Origin: Adiantum capillus-veneris
Taxonomy: Eukaryota > Streptophyta > Polypodiopsida > Polypodiales > Pteridaceae
Reading direction: 5' to 3'
Length of the DNA: 64,000 nucleotides
Assembly (NCBI GenBank): GCA_014529385.2
Contig: CM043953.1
Coordinates: 95,972,342-96,036,341, forward strand
The notes beneath the pieces are model-generated. The model was not told where the DNA came from. It worked only from the letters and a program-made list of their open reading frames with translations, and searched no databases. Shown here piece after piece: positions 46,740 to 54,299 of this stretch (position 1 is the first letter of the stretch; each line of letters starts with the position of its first letter). The position numbers and the translations under genes were made by a program.

Positions 46740-47740
46740 ATTGAAGAATGAAATTTGGGTTCTGAAGAAAGTCCTCAATTGATCAAAGACGTATGTTCCA
46801 GAAATACAAAGACATATTCACATGGGAACATACTAATTTAAAAGGTGTAGATCCAGAGGTTTTCCAACATAGAATACCTCTGAAGCCAGATGCCAGATCA
46901 ATGCATCTACAAAGGTACAGAATGAATCCAAACTATGCTAAGAAGGTCAAAGAGGAAATTGACAACCTTCTGAAGGTTGGATTCATCACAGAAGTCGCCA
47001 TTAGTGATTGGCTATTCCCTATAGTGATAGTACCAAAGAAGAATGGAAAGCTCACAGTCTATGTGGGTTATCAAAAGTTGAATGCTCAAACCGTCAAAGA
47101 TCCTTTTCCATTACCTTTTACGGATATGCTTCTTGATGAGATTGCAGGCCATGATATGTATAGCTTTATGGATGGCTATAGTGGTTATAATTAGTTAAAG
47201 ATTGCTCCTGAAGATCGAAGTAAAACCACGTTCATTATTGAATGGGCACATTCATGTATTTAGTCATGCCATTTGGTCTTTGCAATGCCGCCACCAACAT
47301 TCCAGCATTGCATGATGGAGATATTCAATGAATTCTTGCATGATCAATTTTTAGCCATATTTATGGATGACTTCATTGTATTTTCAACCGAGGAGAAGCA
47401 TCTACTGCTCCTAGAAATTGTTTTCCAATGGTGTAAGGAGAAGAGGATCTGTTTGAATCCATTCAAATATGTTTTCCTGGTCTGGAAGGGACAATTACTA
47501 GGGCTTACAGTGTCCAGGAATGGTATAGAGATGGCCAATGATAAAATCGAGTGTGTCCAGCAGGCCAAGGCACCCCGCACAGCATCCGAATTAAGTTCAT
47601 TCTTGGGATATATAAATATTTATAGAATAGTTAGTCATATGTTTGCTTCCAAGGCATTACCTTTATATGAGCTCACCAAGAAAACTACTAAGTTCATCTA
47701 GACTTCTGAATGTGAGGAGAGCTTCCAATGCATTGGGGCC
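46740..47740 (+). pseudogene. Element F reverse transcriptase
   Basis: YKDIFTWEHTNLKGVDPEVF, RIPLKPDARSMHLQRYRMNP, SDWLFPIVIVPKKNGKLTVY, YSFMDGYSGYN, catalytic AIFMDDFIVFS (FMDD at 47360-47371, intact), QLLGLTVSRNGIEMANDKIE, ELSSFLGYINIYR, LPLYELTKKTTKFI. Stops near 47193, 47259 and 47699 and a frame change at 47260 disable it. The frame runs to FQCIGA at 47740, where the insert begins. Confidence 0.88.
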
Positions 47741-47763
47741 AAAAACGACTCAAAAAGGGTTGT
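47741..47763 (+). repeat. Left terminal inverted repeat (23 bp)
   Basis: Begins AAAAACGACTC and ends GGGTTGT. Perfect inverse of 58662-58684. Immediately follows ...ATTGGGGCC of element F's RT. Confidence 0.9.
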
Positions 47764-48100
47764 GTAAGGAATTGGTTAAATTACTAATTAGTAGAGCCAT
47801 TTATGGTCAAAACGGCTCCAAATTGTCCGTCTTGGTCATTTAAAGCATATCTAGGCAATCTAAAGCGTATTTATGTACATATCTCTAAATATTCAAAAAG
47901 ATATCGTTTTCTTCACATTCCTTTGTGGCTCACCTCAAAATTTGTTTTCATTTACTTCACTTGGCGGCAAATAGATGTTTCCACTTTTGAATCTCTCTTT
48001 TTTCTCTCACCTTTCACGAGCTTTATCTCTTCTTCTCTGATACACCTTGTTCTGCTGCTACGTTATTTCCATTATACTTTCTGCTCCTTCATTACTTACA
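47764..48100. other. Left subterminal region, no gene seen
   Basis: AT-rich with pyrimidine runs; an open frame at 47803-48108 has no recognisable motif and is probably chance. Confidence 0.5.
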
Positions 48101-48283
48101 ATGAATAATACATCTTTCATTAGTGATAACTGCAAGTTTCACTTGAACAATGAACTAAACTAGGAATATGCTACTACGCGGAGTGTCTATCAAAGACCAG
48201 TTACAACTGCAAATGAAGCACAACAACTTCGCAACGAGGGAAAGAAACACATTGATATATGGAGAGATGGGCAGGGATTTTAA
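48101..48283 (+). pseudogene. Small ORF with one internal stop
   Basis: ATG at 48101 (MNNTSFISDNCKFHLNNELN), TAG, then the same frame continues as EYATTRSVYQRPVTTANEAQ and KKHIDIWRDGQGF to TAA. About 60 codons; function unknown. It may be a first exon or a decayed small gene of the element. Confidence 0.35.
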
Positions 48284-48519
48284 TTACGCGATGACGCATT
48301 TTGTTAAATGTTAATTATTGTTGTTATTATCACTATTTTTTTCATGTTAATAACATATCTAATGTCACGACCTACGAAAACCGATCGAAAACGAAGAACC
48401 GGCAGGACAACCAACAATCCTGGCAGGCCCGACGGGTTTAACATGAAACCCGGCGGGCCCGGTGGGACAAGCAAGAATCCCGCCGGGCCCGTCGTGTACC
48501 CCTCCATATTTGGCGGCTC

Positions 48520-48526
48520 TATATAA
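48520..48526 (+). promoter_or_regulatory. Candidate TATA box for the finger gene
   Basis: TATATAA downstream of a GC-rich imperfect repeat (GGCGGGCCCGG-type, 48395-48510) and upstream of a CATCACATCACATCACC stretch that would be near the transcription start. The downstream gene would be 49556-49894 with a long leader that includes the tandem repeats. Confidence 0.45.
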
Positions 48527-48661
48527 CCCCTTTATAGACATCACATCACATCACCTCTTCCTCTAAATTTGGTCATCCTTTAAAATTTAGAAGAAAACTA
48601 AAAGGTAAAAAAATGAATAGTCTTTAAAAAAAAATAAAAATTAATGTAACTCTGATCATGG

Positions 48662-49410
48662 ATCATTAGTTCTTTTTTGGACTGAATTGATTCTTGAAAG
48701 GAGGTAGAAAGGTGAATCTTTGGGTCGGTATCTCTACATTTGGGATGGACTGATCTCATGTTTGGTTCACCATTATATTTGCTAAATTGATTGCTATATT
48801 GATTAGAACTTCTATTATGGGTCATTAGTTCTTTTTTGGACTGAACTGATTCTTGAAAAGAGATAGAAAGGTGAATCTTTGGGTCGATATCTCTACTTTT
48901 GGGATGGACTGATCACATGTTTGATTCACCGCTGTATTTGCTTGCTATTCCGATTAGAGCTCCAATCATGGGTCATTAGTTCTTTTTTGGACTGGACTGA
49001 TTCATGAAAGGAGGTAGAAAGGTGAATCTTTGGGTCAATATCTCTACTTTTGGGATGGACTGATCACATGTTTGATTCACCGTTGTATTTGCTTGCTATT
49101 CCGATTAGAGCTCCAATCATGGGTCATTATTTCTTTTTTGGACTGGACTGATTCATGAAAGGAGGTAGGAAAGGTGAATCTTTGGGTCGATATCTCTACT
49201 TTTGGGATGGACTGATCACATGTTTGATTCACCGTTGTATTTGCTTGCTATTTCGATTAGAGCTCCAATCATGGGTCATTAGTTCTTTTTTGGATTGGGC
49301 TGATTTATGAAAGGAGGTAGGAAGGTGAATCTTTGGGTCGATATCTCTATTTTTGGGATGGACTGATCACATATTTGATTCACCGTTGTATTTGCTTGCT
49401 CATGTTTGAG
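48662..49410 (+). repeat. Five ~151-bp tandem repeats
   Basis: Unit marker TCATTAGTTCTTTTTTGGA recurs at 48663, 48822, 48973, 49124 and 49276 (periods 159, 151, 151, 152). Later units are more alike than the first. Each carries GGATGGACTGATCACATG. They sit subterminally in the element and upstream of the finger gene. Confidence 0.92.
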
Positions 49411-49555
49411 TAGATTGAGGTTTATTCCCTTCAGGCTTCACTACTACGCTTGTGTGTGATATTGATTATAACACTAATGTTTGGTTTGAATAATACTTGA
49501 AAGAAGAGATAGCATACCGAGCTATGTTTATTGGTATTGCAGGCATCCAATAATT

Positions 49556-49894
49556 ATGTCTTCAACCGGGAATGTGAGCGGTGATGTTGGTGTCTCAAGC
49601 CTAGCTTCCTTGAGGAGACCTCCTACCTCGATGCCAGGTCCTGCTTCGCAGGGCACCACTTCGCAGGGCAAGCGAAAGGCAGGTGGAAAAAGTCCAGGAC
49701 CCGAGTGGAATTTTTCCACAAATTTAAATAAGTATCAAGATTGGAAATGTAACTTTTGTGGCGAAGAGAAATCTGGAGGAGCACCAAGAATAAGGGATCA
49801 TTTGCTAGGTGGCAATACCAGAATCCAAGGAGGAAAGTGCAAGGGCTTAGGTGCAGAAGAAGCAACTATGCGCTTAAAAGCTTTAATTGCTTAA
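49556..49894 (+). CDS. BED-like zinc-finger protein
   Basis: 112-codon frame; ATG preceded by an acceptor-like ATTGCAG at 49535-49541, so a 5' UTR intron is likely. Residues 1-55 are Ser/Pro/Gly-rich. Residues about 60-95 form WKCNFCGEEKSGGAPRIRDH...GGKC, a C-x2-C...H...C arrangement like the BED fingers at the N-terminus of plant hAT transposases and host proteins derived from them, which bind DNA. No hAT catalytic or dimerisation domain follows: the frame stops at TAA (49892-49894) and AT-rich sequence comes next. It could be a stand-alone DNA-binding protein of the element or the first exon of a larger gene. Confidence 0.65.
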   Translation: MSSTGNVSGDVGVSSLASLRRPPTSMPGPASQGTTSQGKRKAGGKSPGPEWNFSTNLNKYQDWKCNFCGEEKSGGAPRIRDHLLGGNTRIQGGKCKGLGAEEATMRLKALIA

Positions 49895-50080
49895 TAATAA
49901 ACGAAGCCCTTAAAAACCTTTACAAGGCCACAAATCACTATTAAAGCTTCATAATATACAAAGCCCTAACAAATCTTTGCATTATCACATATCATAATTG
50001 AAGCTGAAGTGAAGACAATTCACAATTCACTAATAAATTCTCGCAAGACAACGAGTGAATGTTTTCAAATGTTACAAAAA

Positions 50081-51037
50081 CTATCCAAGTGATAGTGAAA
50101 TATTTGTGAGAATATCTTCATTCTCCTGTTCACGCTGACCTTTAAGCTTATTATAGTCTTCAGACATTTTGAACATTGCATATAGCTTTTTGGATATCTC
50201 ATACTCACATATAGCACAATGAAAGCTATTCATCATGCTTTGCATCAAGCATGATATATGGTACATATGTCCACATGGCAAGCTGAAGTGACCACACCAC
50301 TCATGAAAGAGTGATCTACATATGGGGCGAGGACTATCATTCTCACCAGAAGCTGGAGGGGCCTCAATAGATGTTGGGTGCTCAATCAATGTGGCAGCAT
50401 TTTGTTTTTTTATAGTCGCCTCTAAGTCTTTTACGTGGCGAGATAGCACCTTCACCTCCCTTTGCAAGTCTCTATTTAGGGTTGCTTCATAATGAGAGCC
50501 TTGTGTAGCTTGTGATGCTTGCCTGAGTTGAGTTTGAAGCTCCTCCTTAATTTGGTGCACTTCCATTGATGCACCTTCTAGTGCCAATGACATCTCTTGC
50601 CGTGTGACGGTGATTGCACTGCTGCGAATGTCCTCCACCGTCATATGAGGTGTCCTTGAGCTGAAGTCCACTGCTTCACCTAAGACATAATGCATGCATA
50701 ACATCTTGGAAAACCACAATGGACAATCCATATGATGCATAGGATGACCCATAACATCGAGATATATGTTCTCTCCATTGTCTCGTATGTCTGCATTAAT
50801 GCATTGTGATAGCTTGAGTCGGCCTTTCTTGATGTTGTCATCTGCAATGCCTGGCCATATGGATTTGACCATTTCTCGGTCAATCCTAGAGTTCACCTCT
50901 TTCCATTGTGTACCCACTAGGTTGGCCCACTGGGAGCAACGAGCTGCAATTTGAGCGGTGTCATTCACTCCACCGCCTTGACACATGGATCCGAGACGCT
51001 CAAAAATGCGCTTAGCCCTTTGATTATCATTATCCAT
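50081..51037 (-). CDS. Coiled-coil protein with RING-like zinc motif
   Basis: Uninterrupted frame of 318 codons from the ATG at 51037 (MDNDNQRAKRIFERLGSMCQ). The N-terminal half has a compact segment with WANLVGTQWKEVNSRIDREM and HHMDCPLWFSKMLCMHYVLG. About 150-230 is a predicted coiled coil (HQIKEELQTQLRQASQ, REVKVLSRHVKDLEATIKKQ). About 240-285 has a Cys/His cluster, CRSLFHEWCGHFSLPCGHMY then HISCLMQSMMNSFHCAIC, with the CGHxYHxxC...CxxC order of RING fingers; the first Cys pair is wider than usual. RING proteins are ubiquitin or SUMO ligases; activity here is inference. The N-terminal part matches nothing I know. It is transcribed in the same direction as the kinase gene to its right. Confidence 0.7.
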   Translation of the reverse strand: MDNDNQRAKRIFERLGSMCQGGGVNDTAQIAARCSQWANLVGTQWKEVNSRIDREMVKSIWPGIADDNIKKGRLKLSQCINADIRDNGENIYLDVMGHPMHHMDCPLWFSKMLCMHYVLGEAVDFSSRTPHMTVEDIRSSAITVTRQEMSLALEGASMEVHQIKEELQTQLRQASQATQGSHYEATLNRDLQREVKVLSRHVKDLEATIKKQNAATLIEHPTSIEAPPASGENDSPRPICRSLFHEWCGHFSLPCGHMYHISCLMQSMMNSFHCAICEYEISKKLYAMFKMSEDYNKLKGQREQENEDILTNISLSLG

Positions 51038-51052
51038 ATCCCGATTAAACAC

Positions 51053-51399
51053 TTTACTTCAATTACGACATAAAAAATAAATGATAATCAATTGCTATAA
51101 GAGTAACCACGACAATCAATTGATAATAGAATAACCACCATCTTACAACAATCAATTGATATAAAAGTAACCACCAGTCTTTAAATCAATGAATGACAAT
51201 CAGTGATTCCACGTGGCTTATTGCTTGAAACTTAAGAGAAAAAACAAAACTCATAGAAAATCTGTTATCTATTGAGATATAACAAAGTTTTTTTATTACT
51301 CATACATCATCCATGGCGCATAAAATCCAACTTTTAAAAGTGCTTTTATAAGTCAAAAGTCTCAGAAAACCTTGCTTCATAAAGTACATCATATATCCA
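51053..51399. other. Spacer between RING-like and kinase genes
   Basis: AT-rich. CAATTGATATAAAAGTAACCACC-type blocks recur imperfectly two or three times at 51085-51180 and may be part of the RING-like gene promoter. Confidence 0.5.
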
Positions 51400-52763
51400 T
51401 CAAAAAAAGGCTACAATCATTTCAGAGGGAGGGCGTAAGCATCGTTCTGGATGGGCTTCAAATCTTTCTAATTCTTCGTCCAAAAGTGCCAAGGTCTTTC
51501 TCTCTGTGGTTTTCTTCCTCACCCAACCTTCCACAACAATCCTAGATATGGCTTGTACCTCCACTGAAACCTTATGTTTGAACCAATCTGTGCTGTAGTA
51601 GTCAGAGAACTCTCCACAAAACTTACATAATTGCCATATCACCCATCCTATGGCGTACACATCTGTGGCCTTGGTCCATGGGCACGGGTGATTGCCATCT
51701 AGTAACTCAGGAGCTCGCCAAGGATGAAGCTTTTGCCAGTTTTCATCTGTATTGTTGGTCTTTTGTGTCTCTAAGCCAACACGCAGAGCCAATCCCCAAT
51801 CAATTATTCCAATACGGGGAGTGAGATCCTTGGTAAAGTCCAACATGATGTTCCATGGATGGAGATCACTGTGGATCACTCCCTCGTCATGTGCGAATCG
51901 CAAGGCCTTCACCAAGGCATGGATCAACGAGGGATCATGATTGCACAGGCTCTTGATACGTGTTTTTTGGTCTTCAGAGGGCTGCTCCCATTTAAAGTCT
52001 TCAGGGATCTTTCCTTTCCCCTCTTGATGCGCTACAAGCGTTGTGAAAGAGCCATGTGGATGGGGCACTGTCTCCATAAGATCACCTAAAGTTCCCCCAT
52101 TGAAGTAGGGGAATATCAGAAACCATGGCAACGTTACAGAGTGGGCAATACTCCTCACAATCCCTCTATGGTTAAGATCTACCCCACTTTCTGATGCAAA
52201 GCTTTTCCAATGATGCTTGGCGTGTCCTTTGAACTCCTTGGCACAATAAGTATTCGTTGCAGGAAGGAAACTGATCCCTTTGATTTGGACTTGCCACCCT
52301 GTGCCATAAGCCCCTGACCCAAGTTTCTTGATCTTCTTAATGGATTTATTTGGAATGCGAACAAAAAGAAAAGAAAGGCAACTTCTTTTGGAACAAGGTA
52401 GCAAGGCTTTGAATGTAATTGACAAGAAATGGTAGGTGGACAAACAAAGGAAGTCTTCCTAGAAAATCTTCCAAACCTCCTTGTTACTTTTCCTTTCTCA
52501 ATTGAGTTGGTAGTAAATTCGGTTAGATGGCAATAAGTCTTGCCATCTAAAACCAAACACTTGCCTTCAACTTCCTCTTCAAACTCTTTGAATTCTTCTG
52601 ACAAAAAGTCCTTCAAATTGTCTAGCAAAATTGCAAGATCAAATAAAGGGTTGAATATTTCATATGCTTTGGTGTACACTTCCATGTCACCACCATCCAT
52701 CATAGCAACCAATAGCTTCTCACTTGGACTCTCCTCCAAAATCTCCTCCCGACCTTCATTCAT
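51400..52763 (-). CDS. Protein kinase, one intron
   Basis: Exon 1 is 52763-52488 (92 codons from ATG, MNEGREEILEESPSEKLLVA). The intron is 52487-52336 (152 bp, GTAACA...TTAAG, T-rich before the acceptor). Exon 2 is 52335-51400, ending TGA. Both exons join in phase 0 to give 403 residues with no lesion. Catalytic features: glycine loop G98-S-G-A-Y-G103, Lys125 (YCAKEF), catalytic loop H247-S-D-L-H-P-W-N254 with Asp249, metal-binding D271-W-G273 (DWG for DFG), A300-P-E302, and DVYAIGWVIWQL. All key residues are kept, so it is probably active. The HSDLHPWN loop and DWG are unusual for plant receptor-type kinases. The N-terminal 90 residues are acidic and helical, with no family recognised. Divergent to the histone-like gene on its right. 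Substrate unknown. Confidence 0.85.
52336..52487 (-). other. Intron of the kinase gene
   Basis: GT-AG intron inferred because the flanking kinase frames differ by one step and meet in phase 0 only when it is removed. Supported by the polypyrimidine run before the acceptor (CTTTCTTTTCTTTTTGTTC). Confidence 0.75.
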
Positions 52764-52794
52764 GGTAGAGAAAAAATCAAACCGGTGAAGCCAC

Positions 52795-53280
52795 CTAGGC
52801 ACAGGGTGAAGGTCGACAAGTACGCGCCAAAGTGATATAGAGAGCGATCAGGGGGGAGGGTTCCACGATGTGCAAAGCACTTCGGTTAGGCACAAGGTGA
52901 GGGTGTCGCGACAAGCACACCCAAACGAAGCGATAGGGGAGGGTTCCAGGATGTGCAACCTGCTCCGATCGCGTCGTGCGGGAGCTTCCTTGTGGAGCCA
53001 AGTAGAAGCGTGAACCACAATATAAAAGCCCCACCCGGGGTTTGCAAATGGGTACCGTCTCGTCCTGCGGGATGAAGGGACCTTGCGACACCAAAGCGAC
53101 GCGTAGCACTAGTGGAGAGAAGTAAAATAAAGAATTTCTCGCGTCGTGTGGGACAAGTAAAAGTATAACACCAATAAAAATCGAGATCAAGATTTATATA
53201 AGGTGAAAAAAATTACCGTTATGGACACGTATCATCCATGCAGACGTGCCACGTGGCATGATTCCAGCGGTCATCATACA
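52795..53280 (-). promoter_or_regulatory. Kinase-gene leader and candidate TATA box
   Basis: Minus-strand TATATAAA at 53193-53200, about 430 bp upstream of the kinase ATG. The leader holds imperfect repeats (GGGAGGGTTCCACGATGTGC and GGGAGGGTTCCAGGATGTGC near 52855 and 52942) and GCGTCGTGCGGG blocks related to the repeats at 53763-54190. An open frame through it (53190-52795) is not supported as coding. Confidence 0.5.
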
Positions 53281-53762
53281 GACAGTCGGCTGAATATAAA
53301 CCTCTCTCATGTGCTCATTTTTTACCTTCCCCCAAACCACACATTCGCGTCATGTCGTACCTCCTAAACGACCCGCACATCCCCTTTGTGCAAGTCTTAT
53401 CCCGGGGAGGTCACCTAAGAAAAATGTAACCTATCACGTGAGTTCAACAGAAGGGTATTTAAAGTTCTTAAAACTTACAGAAATATATATACAAAAGGAC
53501 ATTATTTTTTCAAATTTGAAAAAAAACTTACAATTTTAAAAGAAAAGGGTACATTATATTGCTAACAAAATTCACAGATAAGTTGTTCTACAAACATGTC
53601 TTGAACGCACGTGATATGGTAGTTTTACACATAGTGAATCCCTCGAGAGTCTTATCTCTTTCTTCCATCGACCGGTGCTATCCCTCCTCTCCCAATTCTT
53701 TGCACTTCCGGATCGTTTCTTATTCCTAACCCGTATGACGCTATATGAGCAAGTGCTAGACA
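53281..53762. other. Intergenic spacer between divergent kinase and histone-like genes
   Basis: No coding content seen. AT-rich at 53460-53580, then mixed sequence leading into the tandem repeats. It presumably holds the promoters of both genes. Confidence 0.5.
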
Positions 53763-54190
53763 GTGGGTGGCCAAGCTATCGCGTCCTGTGGTTGTCCTTC
53801 CTTGATTCATTGCCAAGATCAACAGCTTCACATACGACGCGACTCAGACATGTTCTAGCATGTGAGTGGCCCGTCTATCGCGTTGTGCAGGTGACCTCAT
53901 TGATTCATTGCCAAGGCTTAACAGCTTCACATACGATGCGATCCGGACCTATTCTAGGATGTGGGTGACCTGGCTATTGCTCGTGCAGGTGTCCTTCCTT
54001 GATTCATTGCCAAGGTCAGCAGCTTCACATATGACACAATACGGACATGTTCTAGAGTGTGGGTGACCCGGCTATCGCGTCGTGCGGGTGTCCCTCCATG
54101 ATTCTTAGCCAAAATCATTAGCTTCACATACGATGCGATACGGACAACTTGTAGATTGTGGGTGACCCAGCTATCGCGTCATGCGGTGTT
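53763..54190 (+). repeat. About four ~99-bp tandem repeats upstream of the histone-like gene
   Basis: The marker GTGGGTGACCCGGCTATCGCG and variants recurs at about 53764, 53862, 53960, 54059 and 54160, each followed (where complete) by TTGATTCATTGCCAAG-like and AGCTTCACATACGATGCG. The last partial unit ends just before the ATG at 54202. Confidence 0.88.
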
Positions 54191-54201
54191 TTGTGACCCA
54201 A

Positions 54202-54299
54202 ATGGCAAGGACGAAGCAGACTGCAAGAAAAGTCTACAAAGCCCCAAGTGATCTAGAAAAAGATGATTTAGAGAAAGAAGATCCAGAGAAACCACCACC
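54202..54299 (+). other. Exon encoding exact H3 N-terminal tail
   Basis: 98 bp from ATG to the donor CC|GTCAGT. The tail keeps the residues equivalent to H3 R2, T3, K4, T6, R8 and K9, but S10 is Val and the following basic patch is replaced by an acidic one. The reading frame would hit a stop soon after 54300 without splicing. Confidence 0.8.

Larger units (their letters stand above)
43801..47740 (+). mobile_element. Ty3/Gypsy element F, left part (gag, protease, RT)
   Basis: Plus strand, gag to RT, then cut at 47740 by the inverted-repeat-bounded insert. The right part (RNase H, integrase) resumes at 58685. Protease of the DGG-AGVN type and the RT style suggest the Athila/Tat side of Gypsy; this is inference. 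The 5' LTR is not delimited; 43540-43800 has no clear repeat partner in the window. Confidence 0.85.

Noticed and set aside
47803-48108. 101-codon ORF near the left terminus
   Set aside because: AT-rich, no motif, likely chance.
48304-48526. Gly/Pro-rich ORFs on both strands
   Set aside because: Produced by a GC-rich GGCGGGCCC-type repeat in a promoter-like region.
51400-52763. Kinase as a frameshifted pseudogene
   Set aside because: A GT-AG intron restores phase exactly and no other lesion exists.
51400-52763. Haspin identity, because haspin phosphorylates H3 Thr3
   Set aside because: This kinase has DWG and APE motifs that haspins lack; no specific similarity seen.
52795-53190. 131-codon minus-strand ORF upstream of the kinase
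   Set aside because: Non-ATG start, repeat-derived, separated from the kinase by stops; more likely leader.
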